Shown here: positions 8,768 through 15,695 of the stretch, one piece after another | Layout of the letters: each line of letters starts with the position of its first letter | Position numbering within the stretch: position 1 is the stretch's first letter | Assembly: GCF_024703995.1 (NCBI RefSeq) | Contig: NZ_JAMXQV010000011.1 | Coordinates: 186,001 to 250,000, forward strand | Direction of reading: 5' to 3' | Origin: Amycolatopsis iheyensis | GTDB lineage: Bacteria; Actinomycetota; Actinomycetes; Mycobacteriales; Pseudonocardiaceae | DNA: 64,000 nt | Notes under the pieces: model-generated | Database searches by the model: none | What the model was told of the DNA's origin: nothing | Seen by the model: the letters and a program-made list of their open reading frames with translations, nothing else | Made by a program: the position numbers and the translations under genes

Positions 8768-9274
8768 ATGGGTTCCCGGATCGAGCACCGTGCTGAGTTC
8801 TTCGCCGACGTCGCCGCGACGTACGCGGCGGTAGCCGGTGAGGACGCGTTGCGCGCGCGGCTGGAGCAGCTCGGCGGGCACGGCGCGGCGCTGCTGTCGT
8901 ACGAGGAGTCCGGCACGGACCTGCGGTACGAGCTGCGGCAGGGGATCAGCGCGGACAAGCTGCCGCAGGCGGTGCGGACGCTGCACAAGGGCGACCTGCT
9001 GGTGACCCGCACGCAGACCTGGCGGGTGAGCAAGGACGGCACCGGCCGGCAGGGCGACGCGACCGTCGAGGTCGGCGGCGTCCCGGGCGAGATCACCGCG
9101 CGCACGGCGCTGCTGGCCAACGGCGACAAGACGGTGCTGCGGATCAGCGGCGAGGTGACCGTCCGGATCCCGCTGTTCGGCGGGAAGCTGGAGGCCGTGA
9201 TCGCCGAGCAGGTCACGAAGCTGCTGGAGCGCGAAGCCGAATTCACCGCGAAGTGGCTGGCCGGGGCCGCCTGA
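8768..9274 (+). CDS. DUF2505 protein
   Basis: 168-residue DUF2505 protein. The family has an SRPBCC/START-like fold and no assigned function. Seen here: an N-terminal 'RIEHRAEFFADVAATYAAVAGEDALRARLE', a central 'YELRQGISADKLPQAVRTLHKGDLLVTRTQTW' and the final amphipathic helix 'EAVIAEQVTKLLEREAEF'. ATG at 8768. It is divergent from murB, and its last 22 nt overlap the next gene, so translation of the pair is probably coupled. Cytoplasmic or membrane-peripheral; no signal peptide. Confidence 0.85.
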   Translation: MGSRIEHRAEFFADVAATYAAVAGEDALRARLEQLGGHGAALLSYEESGTDLRYELRQGISADKLPQAVRTLHKGDLLVTRTQTWRVSKDGTGRQGDATVEVGGVPGEITARTALLANGDKTVLRISGEVTVRIPLFGGKLEAVIAEQVTKLLEREAEFTAKWLAGAA

Positions 9275-10053
9275 GCCCGGTCGGCGCGCCGACCCGCGGC
9301 ACGACCAACCCGAACCGCCTCCGCCGGGTCGACCGGTGGATCGCCGCTTCCCCGCGCACGTCCCGGCTGCTGCGCACGGCCGCCGCACCGCTGGTCGTCG
9401 ACCTCGGCTACGGCGCGTCCCCGGTGACCACGGTCGAGCTGGCCCGCTGGGTCCGCCGCGTCCGGCCGGACGTCCGGGTGCTGGGCCTGGAGCTGGACCC
9501 CGTGCGCGTGGCGGCTGCGTTGCCCGCCGCGTCGCCGCCTTCGCTCGACTTCCGCCGGGGTGGTTTCGAGCTGGCCGGCACGCGGCCGGTGCTGGTCCGG
9601 GCGTTCAACGTGCTGCGGCAGTACGCGGAGGACGAGGTCCCGGGCGCGTGGACGTTGATGCTGGACTCGATGGCCCCGGGCGGCCTGCTGGTCGAGGGCA
9701 CGTGCGACGAGATCGGCCGGCTGTCGACGTGGGTCCTGGTCTCTTCGTCCGGGCCGGTTTCGCTGACGCTCTCGATGCGGCTGGCCGGGCTGGACCGCCC
9801 GTCGACGATCGCGGAGCGGCTGCCGAAGGCGTTGATCCACCGGAACGTCCCGGGCGAGCGGGTGCACGCGCTGCTGTCGGCGTTGGACGTCTGCTGGGCG
9901 ACGGCGGCCCCGCACCAGGCGTTCGGGGTGCGGTCGCGCTGGCTGGAGACGGTCCGGCTGCTGGCCGCGCGGGGCTGGCCGGTGCTGGGCCCCCCGTCGC
10001 GAGTGCGGCTCGGCGAGCTGACGGTCCCCTGGACTTCGGTCGCTCCGGCCTAA
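9253..10053 (+). CDS. Class I SAM-dependent methyltransferase-like protein
   Basis: 266-residue Rossmann-type methyltransferase candidate. Motif I is 'VVDLGYGASPVTTVELA' (about 48-64, SAM loop DLGYGAxP), followed by 'VLGLELDPVRVAAA' for the ribose-binding acidic loop; 'MAPGGLLVEGTCDE' fits the strand-4/5 region. The C-terminal third is diverged ('HQAFGVRSRWLETVRLLAARGW') and gives no substrate hint. The GTG start overlaps the DUF2505 gene by 22 nt; a later in-frame GTG near 9279 is an alternative. The conserved pairing with DUF2505 next to murB suggests a shared role, not known. Confidence 0.75.
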   Translation: MAGRGRLSPVGAPTRGTTNPNRLRRVDRWIAASPRTSRLLRTAAAPLVVDLGYGASPVTTVELARWVRRVRPDVRVLGLELDPVRVAAALPAASPPSLDFRRGGFELAGTRPVLVRAFNVLRQYAEDEVPGAWTLMLDSMAPGGLLVEGTCDEIGRLSTWVLVSSSGPVSLTLSMRLAGLDRPSTIAERLPKALIHRNVPGERVHALLSALDVCWATAAPHQAFGVRSRWLETVRLLAARGWPVLGPPSRVRLGELTVPWTSVAPA

Positions 10054-10055
10054 TT

Positions 10056-10138
10056 CGCCCCAATGTGGCCTTCGGTGCGTCTGACGCACCGAAGGCCGCC
10101 TTGGGTGCGTCAGACGCAACCAAGGCCACATTGGGGCG
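10056..10138. repeat. Composite intergenic palindrome (cruciform-type repeat)
   Basis: Outer arms CGCCCCAATGTGGCCTT (10056-10072) and its complement (10122-10138) match perfectly over 17 bp. Inside are two further hairpins: GGCCTTCGGTGCGT with ACGCACCGAAGGCC (loop CTG), and CCTTGGGTGCGT with ACGCAACCAAGG (loop CAG, one mismatch). The outer and inner stems compete for the same bases, so two structures are possible. It sits between the methyltransferase and DedA genes, which run in the same direction, so it could terminate or attenuate. The nested design looks like a dispersed repeat family, which one window cannot show. Confidence 0.75.
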
Positions 10139-10202
10139 CTTGTTCATCGGTGCACCCCCGCTGCGTCACCTCGAAGTGACCTGGGGTGATCACCATTGAG
10201 CC

Positions 10203-10904
10203 GTGGAACTGCTGGCGCACGTCACCGACCTGCTGCGCGACGCCGTGGGCTCGCCGTGGCTGTGGGTGCTCGTCTTCGCCGTGTCCGGGTTGGACGCGCT
10301 GCTGCCGTTCATGCCGAGTGAGACGACCGTCGTCACCGTCGCCGTGCTGCTCGGGCCCGATCCCGCGCAGCTCGCGCTGCTCGCCGCCGTCGCGGCCGGT
10401 GGGGCCTGGGCCGGTGACTGCCTCGGGTACGCCGTCGGGCGGTCGGCCGGGCCGCGGGCGGTCGCGTGGCTGCAGCGGGGCGCGGACGGGCCGCGGCGCT
10501 ACGAATGGGCGCGCGACCAGGTGCGGCACCACGGCGGCCTGCTGATCATCGCCGCGCGGTACCTGCCCGGCGGCCGCGTGGCCAGCGCGCTCGCGAACGG
10601 CAGCCTCGGTTATCCCCTGCGCCGGTTCGTGCCCCTCGACCTCGCCGGCGCGGCGATCTGGGCGGTGTACAGCGTCCTGATCGGCCTGGCCGGCGGCGCC
10701 GCGTTCGCCGACGAGCCGGTGAAGGGCCTGCTGCTGTCCTTCAGCCTCGGCCTGGGCCTGGTCTTCGCGATCGAGGCCGGCCGGCGGCTACGGTCGATCC
10801 ATGCTCGAAGCGATCGACATCCACGCGGACGCGCTGAAGCGGGCGGCGCTGAGCGCCGGTCCGACGAGACCGGTCCCGAACTGTCCGAAGTGGACTGTCC
10901 ATGA
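10203..10904 (+). CDS. DedA-family membrane protein
   Basis: 233-residue integral membrane protein of the DedA/SNARE-associated family; recent work on the family points to lipid carrier (undecaprenyl phosphate) or phospholipid recycling. Seen: 'FAVSGLDALLPFMPSETTV' (the family's E...P re-entrant motif), 'GDCLGYAVGRSAG' and 'ARYLPGGRVASALANGSLGYPLRRF' (conserved Arg/Pro/Gly motif), with about five membrane segments ending near residue 195. GTG start at 10203. Oddity: the frame continues 104 nt into the next gene, adding a 34-residue hydrophilic tail (from HARSDRHPRGRAE) unlike DedA proteins. Confidence 0.85.
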   Translation: MELLAHVTDLLRDAVGSPWLWVLVFAVSGLDALLPFMPSETTVVTVAVLLGPDPAQLALLAAVAAGGAWAGDCLGYAVGRSAGPRAVAWLQRGADGPRRYEWARDQVRHHGGLLIIAARYLPGGRVASALANGSLGYPLRRFVPLDLAGAAIWAVYSVLIGLAGGAAFADEPVKGLLLSFSLGLGLVFAIEAGRRLRSIHARSDRHPRGRAEAGGAERRSDETGPELSEVDCP

Positions 10905-11370
10905 CCTGGTGTCGCACATCGCGCTCGTCCACGACACCATCACCAGCCTGGCGATGGGCCGGCCGCCACGCCCCGAGCCGCCGCCGGAGTGGGAAGACGT
11001 CCTCGGGTGGTGGGACGGCCGGCGCCTGGCCCTGCGCGAAGCACTGACGCGCAATCCGGACACACCGTGGACCCGCCGGATGGCCCACGAGACGGCAATC
11101 CACCGCCTCGACGCCGAATCCGCCCTGCCCCACCCGCCGGAGACCCGCTTCTCCCCCGAGTTCGCCAACGACGGCATCGACGAGTTCCTGACCTTCGTCG
11201 TCCCGCGTCGCGGCTTCGCCATCGGCGTGCGGATCACGACGCCGGAGCGGACGTGGACGGTCGGCACCCCGGGGACCGAGGTGACCGGCGACGCCGACGA
11301 CGTCTACCGGGCGGTGTGGGGCCGCCCGCACCGGGCGGCGATCAGCGGGGACCGGCTCCCGGCCGTCTGA
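10801..11370 (+). CDS. Maleylpyruvate isomerase N-terminal / DinB-like protein
   Basis: 189-residue mycothiol-dependent maleylpyruvate isomerase (MDMPI) N-domain protein, a DinB-like four-helix fold. Seen: 'CPKWTVHDLVSHIALVHDTI' with the His that commonly ligates metal, 'AHETAIHRLDAESAL' (second and third His) and the C-terminal 'TWTVGTPGTEVTGDADDVYRAVWGR' strand region typical of MDMPI C-domains. The host makes mycothiol (mshA at 4138), so a mycothiol-S-transferase role is plausible. ATG at 10801 lies inside the DedA gene's 3' end (104-nt overlap). purU starts about 20 nt downstream. Confidence 0.83.
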   Translation: MLEAIDIHADALKRAALSAGPTRPVPNCPKWTVHDLVSHIALVHDTITSLAMGRPPRPEPPPEWEDVLGWWDGRRLALREALTRNPDTPWTRRMAHETAIHRLDAESALPHPPETRFSPEFANDGIDEFLTFVVPRRGFAIGVRITTPERTWTVGTPGTEVTGDADDVYRAVWGRPHRAAISGDRLPAV

Positions 11371-11390
11371 CCAGCGCGGGGGACAATGCC

Positions 11391-12260
11391 GTGGTGACCG
11401 CTCCCGAACGCCGCTACGTCATCACCTTCGGCTGCCCCGACCGCACCGGCATCATCGCCCGGATCTCCGGGTTCCTCGCCGAACACGGCGGCTGGATCGT
11501 CGAAGCGGCCTACCACACCGACCCGGACACGGGCTGGTTCTTCACCCGCCAGGTCGTCCGGGCCGACTCGCTGCCGTTCGACGCCGCCGAGCTGCGCGCG
11601 CGGTTCGGCGAGGTGGCCGCGGACCTGTCGGCGGAGTCGAGCTGGCAGGTCAGCGACACCGGGGAGCGGCGCCGCGCGGTCGTGCTGGTGTCGAAGGCCG
11701 GGCACTGCCTGTACGACTTGCTCGGCCGCGTCGCGTCGGGCGAGCTCGACGTCGACATCGCGGCGGTGATCGGCAACCACGAGTCGCTCGCGGACATCAC
11801 CCGCGCGCACGGCATCCCGTTCCACCACGTCCCGTTCCCGACCGGTGGCAAGGAAGCCGCGTTCGAGGAGGTCCGGAAGCTGGTCGACGAGCACGACCCG
11901 CACGCGGTGGTGCTGGCCCGGTTCATGCAGATCCTGCCCGCGGACCTGTGCCGCGACTGGGCGGGCCGCGCGATCAACATCCACCACAGCTTCCTGCCGT
12001 CGTTCATCGGCGCGAAGCCGTACCACCAGGCGCACACGCGCGGGGTGAAGCTGGTCGGCGCGACCTGCCACTACGTGACGGCGGACCTCGACGCGGGCCC
12101 GATCATCGACCAGGACGTCATCCGCGTCGACCACGGCGACTCGGTCGAGGACATGGTCCGCAAGGGCCGCGACATCGAGAAAGTCACCCTCGCCCGCGGT
12201 CTCCGGTGGCACCTGGAGAACCGCGTGCTGGTGCACGGCAACCGGACAGTGGTGTTCTGA
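11391..12260 (+). CDS. purU: Formyltetrahydrofolate deformylase
   Basis: PurU hydrolyses 10-formyl-THF to formate and THF, supplying formate or balancing the one-carbon pool. The 289-residue protein has an N-terminal ACT domain ('YVITFGCPDRTGIIARISGFLAEHGGWI') and a C-terminal formyltransferase domain (about 90-289) with 'VLVSKAGHCLYDLL', the catalytic 'INIHHSFLPSFIGAKPY' (Asn-His) and 'DAGPIIDQDVIRVDHGDS' (Asp). Two in-frame GTG codons, 11391 and 11394, are possible starts; a G-rich SD lies just upstream. Length and motifs are standard. A long palindrome follows its stop. Confidence 0.95.
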   Translation: MVTAPERRYVITFGCPDRTGIIARISGFLAEHGGWIVEAAYHTDPDTGWFFTRQVVRADSLPFDAAELRARFGEVAADLSAESSWQVSDTGERRRAVVLVSKAGHCLYDLLGRVASGELDVDIAAVIGNHESLADITRAHGIPFHHVPFPTGGKEAAFEEVRKLVDEHDPHAVVLARFMQILPADLCRDWAGRAINIHHSFLPSFIGAKPYHQAHTRGVKLVGATCHYVTADLDAGPIIDQDVIRVDHGDSVEDMVRKGRDIEKVTLARGLRWHLENRVLVHGNRTVVF

Positions 12261-12266
12261 CGCCGG

Positions 12267-12310
12267 TCGTGAGTGTTTAGGGCGGTTAGAACCACCCTAA
12301 ACACTCACGA
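12267..12310. repeat. Dispersed palindrome, copy 1 (terminator-like)
   Basis: 21-nt arms beginning TCGTGAGTGTTTAGGGCGG, 2-nt loop AG, complementary arm ending CACTCACGA, with one mismatch. It lies between purU and the convergent alcohol dehydrogenase gene. Two more copies, both perfect, are at 20252-20299 and 61538-61583. Position at 3' ends suggests a bidirectional terminator; near-identity over more than 40 bp suggests a mobile or domesticated repeat. Confidence 0.85.
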
Positions 12311-12312
12311 GC

Positions 12313-13362
12313 TCACGCCCCGATGGTCGCGGCGTCGATGACGAAGCGGTAGCGCACGTCGGAGTTCTCGACGCGCTCGTAGGCCTCGTTCACCTTGTCC
12401 GCCGAGATCGTCTCGATCTCCGCGCCGATACCGTGCTCGGCGCAGAAGTCCAGCATCTCCTGCGTCTCGGCGATGCCGCCGATCATCGAGCCGGCCAGCA
12501 CCTTGTTGCCGCCCAGCAGCGAGAAAGCGTTGTACGACAGCGGTTCGCCCGGCGCGCCGACGTTCACCATCGCGCCGCCGACCTTCAGCAGGCCGAGGTA
12601 GCTGTCGATCGGCAGCTTGGCCGACACGGTGTTGAGGATGACGTCGAACTTCCCGCGCAGGACGTCGAACGTCGCTTCGTCGCTGGTCGCGTAGTAGTCC
12701 GTGGCGCCGAGCTTGAGGCCGTCTTCCTGCTTCTTGAGGCTCTGGCTCAGCACGGTCACCTCGGCGCCCATCGCCGCGGCGATCTTGACACCCATGTGCC
12801 CGAGCCCGCCGAGCCCGATCACGGCGACCTTCTTGCCGGGGCCGGCGCCCCAGTGGTGCAGCGGCGAGTAGGTGGTGATGCCCGCGCACAGCAGCGGCGC
12901 GGCGATGTCGAGGCTGATGCCTTCCGGGATGCGGCAGACGAAGGCGTCCTTCACGACGATCTGGTTGCTGTAGCCGCCGTAGGTGTTCTCGCCGTCGAAG
13001 CCGACGCCGTTGTACGTCTGGACGTTGCCCTTGACGCAGAACTGCTCGGTGCCGGCCAGGCAGTATTCGCACTCGCCGCAGGAGTCGACCATGCAGCCGA
13101 CGCCGACGCGGTCGCCGACCTGGTACTTCGTGACGTCCGACCCGACCGCGGCGACGACGCCGGCGATCTCGTGGCCCGGGACCATCGGGAAGATCGCCTG
13201 GCCCCAGTCCTCCTTGGCCTGGTGGATGTCGCTGTGGCAGATGCCGGCGTAGGCGATGTCGATCAGCACGTCGTCCGCGCGCAGGTCACGGCGCTCGATC
13301 GTGGTCGGCGCCAGCGGCGCGCCCGGCGCCGGAGCGGCGATGGCGTGCGTGGTGGTGCTCAT
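12313..13362 (-). CDS. Zinc-dependent alcohol dehydrogenase (AdhC/CAD type)
   Basis: 349-residue NAD(P)-dependent alcohol dehydrogenase of the MDR superfamily, cinnamyl-alcohol/YahK branch. Catalytic zinc site 'YAGICHSDIHQAKEDWG' and 'VPGHEIAGVV'; structural zinc Cys cluster 'CMVDSCGECEYCLAGTEQFC'; cofactor loop 'VAVIGLGGLGHMGVKIAAAMG'. It should reduce aldehydes broadly or oxidise primary alcohols in the cytoplasm. The ATG at 13362 has GGAGGG 6 nt upstream. Divergent from a TetR gene with two operator-like palindromes between, so expression is probably TetR-controlled and induced by an aldehyde or related electrophile. Confidence 0.94.
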   Translation of the reverse strand: MSTTTHAIAAPAPGAPLAPTTIERRDLRADDVLIDIAYAGICHSDIHQAKEDWGQAIFPMVPGHEIAGVVAAVGSDVTKYQVGDRVGVGCMVDSCGECEYCLAGTEQFCVKGNVQTYNGVGFDGENTYGGYSNQIVVKDAFVCRIPEGISLDIAAPLLCAGITTYSPLHHWGAGPGKKVAVIGLGGLGHMGVKIAAAMGAEVTVLSQSLKKQEDGLKLGATDYYATSDEATFDVLRGKFDVILNTVSAKLPIDSYLGLLKVGGAMVNVGAPGEPLSYNAFSLLGGNKVLAGSMIGGIAETQEMLDFCAEHGIGAEIETISADKVNEAYERVENSDVRYRFVIDAATIGA

Positions 13363-13395
13363 GGAACCCTCCAAGTTCAAGTACCGTTGGCCCTC

Positions 13396-13435
13396 GTAAG
13401 AGGTCTCTTACATGTCTACGTAAGAGGGGTCTTAC
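13396..13435. promoter_or_regulatory. Tandem TetR operators between adh and tetR
   Basis: Two 16-bp inverted repeats: GTAAGAGGTCTCTTAC (13396-13411) and GTAAGAGGGGTCTTAC (13420-13435), both flanked by C and A, with centres 24 bp apart. They lie in the divergent promoter region of the alcohol dehydrogenase and TetR genes, 34 and 19 bp from the two starts. Shared half-site GTAAGA. The TetR protein encoded next door is the obvious binder (inference). Confidence 0.85.
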
Positions 13436-13453
13436 ATATTTCGAACGGGAGAT

Positions 13454-14065
13454 GTGATCCAGGTCATGGGCGGGAAGTACCACCACGGCGACCTCCGCGG
13501 CGAGCTCGTCCGCGTCTCGCTCGACCTGATCGCTGAGCAGGGCCTCGAGGGCTTCTCGGTAGCCCAGGTCGCCAGGCGGGCGAAGGTCAGCCCGGGCGCG
13601 CCGTACCGCCACTTCCCGACGCGGGAGAGCTTGCTGGCGGAGGTGGCCTGCAACATCGCGTGCCAGCTCGCCGAGCGCGTCGCCGCGGCGGCGAGCGAGC
13701 ACGAGGATCCGGCGGACGCCCTGGCCGCGGCCGCGGGCGCGTACACGCGGTACCTGATCGAGCGCCGGGCGGGCATGAACGTCATCTACGCCGACGGCCT
13801 GCACGGCCCGGAACACGTGGAGCTGCTGGAGCAGACCCGCCGCCTGACCGACGAGTTCCTGATGCGCTGCCTGCTGGTCGCCCCGAGCCCGGCGATCGCG
13901 TTGGAGCTGATGGAGCAGCTGTTCACCCAGGCCCACGGCTACGGGACGTTCCAGCTCGACGGCGTGTTCGTGAAGCACGGGTACTCGGTGGACCAGGTGG
14001 TGGCGAAGTCGGCGGAGGCCGCGCGGATCGCGATCGCGGGCCGGACTGTCGGTGGTCCGCGCTAG
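13454..14065 (+). CDS. TetR-family regulator (TetR C33-like)
   Basis: 203-residue TetR repressor. HTH at about 28-60: 'LDLIAEQGLEGFSVAQVARRAKVSPGAPYRHFPTRESLLAEVA', preceded by the KYHHGDLR N-terminal arm common in this subfamily. The ligand domain contains 'MNVIYADGLHG' and 'QAHGYGTFQLDGVF'. Starts: GTG at 13454 or ATG at 13466; the latter gives the usual MGGKYHHGDLR but neither has an ideal SD. Probably represses itself and the divergent alcohol dehydrogenase through the GTAAGA palindromes. It stops 9 nt before the flavoprotein gene, so that gene may be in the same regulon. Confidence 0.92.
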   Translation: MIQVMGGKYHHGDLRGELVRVSLDLIAEQGLEGFSVAQVARRAKVSPGAPYRHFPTRESLLAEVACNIACQLAERVAAAASEHEDPADALAAAAGAYTRYLIERRAGMNVIYADGLHGPEHVELLEQTRRLTDEFLMRCLLVAPSPAIALELMEQLFTQAHGYGTFQLDGVFVKHGYSVDQVVAKSAEAARIAIAGRTVGGPR

Positions 14066-14074
14066 CTTGGGGTC

Positions 14075-14701
14075 ATGGGGACCGGCGAAACAAACATCGA
14101 CACACACGAAGCGCTGCGCGAGCTGTTCGGCGAGCCGAAGCCGACCACGCGGCGGAAGATCATCGGCCACATCGACGAGCACGCCCGCACGCTGATCGCG
14201 CACTCACCGCTGGTGCTGCTGGCCACAGCGGCCCCGGACGGCAGCTGCGACGTCTCACCCCGCGGCGACCCGGCGGGCTCGGTGCTGGTGCTCGACGAGC
14301 GGACGCTGGTGCTCGCGGACCGCCCGGGCAACAAGCTGATCGACAGCTTCCGCAACATCATCGACAACCCGCACGCCGGGCTGCTGTTCCTGGTGCCGGG
14401 CATGAACGAGACGCTCCGGGTCAACGGCCGCGCGAAGCTGGTGTCGGACGCCCCGTTCTTCGACGAGCTGGTGGTGCGGGGGAAGCGGCCGAGGCTCGCG
14501 GTGGTGATCGAGGTGGAAGAGCTGTACATGCACTGCGCGAAGGCGTTCCTGCGGTCGTCGCTGTGGGACCCGTCGACGTGGCCGGACCGCTCGACGCTGC
14601 CCACGCTGGGGACCATCCTGCGCGACCAGCTGTCCCTGCCGACTTCGGCCGAGGAGCTGGACGCGGGTTTCAACGAGCGGGCGTTGAACGGGCAATACTG
14701 A
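14075..14701 (+). CDS. PPOX-type flavoprotein, MSMEG_1061 family
   Basis: 208-residue FMN-binding split-barrel protein of the pyridoxamine-phosphate-oxidase-like class. Seen: 'LVLLATAAPDGSCDVSPRGDPAGSVLVLDERTLVLADRPGNKLIDSFRNI' (FMN phosphate and isoalloxazine contacts with the conserved PRGD and RPGN turns), 'VNGRAKLV' and 'IEVEELYMHCAKAFLRSSLWDP'. The last motif separates this family from PdxH itself. Substrate unknown; a small-molecule reductase role is likely. ATG at 14075, 9 nt after the TetR stop, suggests co-transcription. Its last 32 nt overlap the convergent ArsR gene. Confidence 0.87.
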   Translation: MGTGETNIDTHEALRELFGEPKPTTRRKIIGHIDEHARTLIAHSPLVLLATAAPDGSCDVSPRGDPAGSVLVLDERTLVLADRPGNKLIDSFRNIIDNPHAGLLFLVPGMNETLRVNGRAKLVSDAPFFDELVVRGKRPRLAVVIEVEELYMHCAKAFLRSSLWDPSTWPDRSTLPTLGTILRDQLSLPTSAEELDAGFNERALNGQY

Positions 14702-15011
14702 TCCCGGCCACCACATCGAGCAACCCCGGGAACTTCGCGTCGAACTCCTCCCGGCGCAGCCGCACGAAGGTTCCGTTCCCCGCGTCCCGCTGCCACACCA
14801 AGCCCGCCTCGCGCAGCACCCGCCAGTGGTGCGTGCGGGTCGACTTGGCGATCGGCAGCGGGAAAGACGAGCACGCGCGCTCCCCACCGTCGCCGGCCAC
14901 CAGTTCCAGCACCACCGCTCGGCGGTGGGGGTCGGCCAGGGCGGACAAGACCGCGCCGAGGTCGACGTCGGCCATCGGCGGGGCGGGAAGTTCACCGGGC
15001 ATGCTGGACAT
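14670..15011 (-). CDS. ArsR-family winged-helix regulator
   Basis: 113-residue ArsR/SmtB-type repressor. HTH: 'LGAVLSALADPHRRAVVLELV' and recognition helix 'PIAKSTRTHHWRVLREAGLVW', wing 'RDAGNGTFVRLRREEFDAKFPG'. No Cys metal box appears in the recognition helix; a single Cys sits just before it (ERACSSFPL), so metal sensing is doubtful. Divergent from the HAD gene, with a palindromic operator just upstream of its start at 15011; ATG codons at 15002 and 14975 are alternatives. Likely represses itself and the HAD hydrolase gene. Confidence 0.88.
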   Translation of the reverse strand: MSSMPGELPAPPMADVDLGAVLSALADPHRRAVVLELVAGDGGERACSSFPLPIAKSTRTHHWRVLREAGLVWQRDAGNGTFVRLRREEFDAKFPGLLDVVAGISIARSTPAR

Positions 15012-15023
15012 GGTACGGCAGCT

Positions 15024-15047
15024 GTCGTACCTTCGACGAGGTACGAC
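15024..15047. promoter_or_regulatory. ArsR operator between arsR and the HAD gene
   Basis: Half-sites GTCGTACC (15024-15031) and GGTACGAC (15040-15047) are perfect complements separated by 8 nt. A further GGTACGG at 15012 makes an overlapping repeat. It lies 13 bp from the ArsR start and 25 bp from the HAD start, where a repressor would block both promoters. Confidence 0.8.
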
Positions 15048-15071
15048 AACCTTCGAACCTCCGGAGTCCGC

Positions 15072-15695
15072 ATGCTGTGCGTGTTCGACGTCAACGAGAC
15101 CCTGCTCGACCTCACCGCGATGGACCCCCTGGTCGGCGGCCCCGAACTACGCCGCGAGTGGTTCGGGCTGGCGATCCACACCGTCCTGACCGTCACGGCG
15201 ACCGGCGGCTACCGCGACTTCGCGGGCATCGCCGGCGAAGCCGCCGTCGAGGTCGCCGCGCGGCACGGGCAAACCATCGACCTCGCGAAGGTCGGCGAAG
15301 GACTCCGAAACCTCCCCGCCCACCCGGACGTCGAAGAAGGCCTCGCCAAGCTGCGCGAAAAGAACCACACGGTCGTCGCCCTGACGAACTCGCCGCTCGC
15401 CACCGCCGAAGCCCAGCTCCAGAACTCGGGGCTGGCCAAGCTCTTCGACCGGATCTTCTCGGCCGAGCAGGCCGGCCGGCTCAAGCCCGCGCCCGAGCCG
15501 TACCGGCAGGTCCTCGACGCCTACCCCGGCCAACGCGCCGTGATGATCGCCGCGCACGACTGGGACATCGCGGGCGCACAGGCGGCGGGCCTCGAGACGG
15601 CGTTGCTCACCCGTCCCGGTGTGCGCCCGCTGCCCGGCTCGCCCGCGCCCACCTACACCGCGTCGACGCTGCCGGAGCTGGCCGGACTGCTTTAG
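15072..15695 (+). CDS. Haloacid dehalogenase type II (HAD superfamily)
   Basis: 207-residue HAD hydrolase of the L-2-haloacid dehalogenase subfamily. Nucleophile motif 'VFDVNETLLD' (Asp6; N-E-T instead of the phosphatase DxD points to dehalogenase type), motif II 'VVALTNSP', Lys in 'QAGRLKPAPEPY', and motif III 'MIAAHDWDIAGAQAAGL'. Such enzymes hydrolyse 2-haloalkanoates or act as phosphatases; substrate not known here. ATG at 15072. Divergent from the ArsR gene and probably controlled by it. Its stop overlaps the convergent oxidoreductase by 4 nt. Confidence 0.87.
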   Translation: MLCVFDVNETLLDLTAMDPLVGGPELRREWFGLAIHTVLTVTATGGYRDFAGIAGEAAVEVAARHGQTIDLAKVGEGLRNLPAHPDVEEGLAKLREKNHTVVALTNSPLATAEAQLQNSGLAKLFDRIFSAEQAGRLKPAPEPYRQVLDAYPGQRAVMIAAHDWDIAGAQAAGLETALLTRPGVRPLPGSPAPTYTASTLPELAGLL

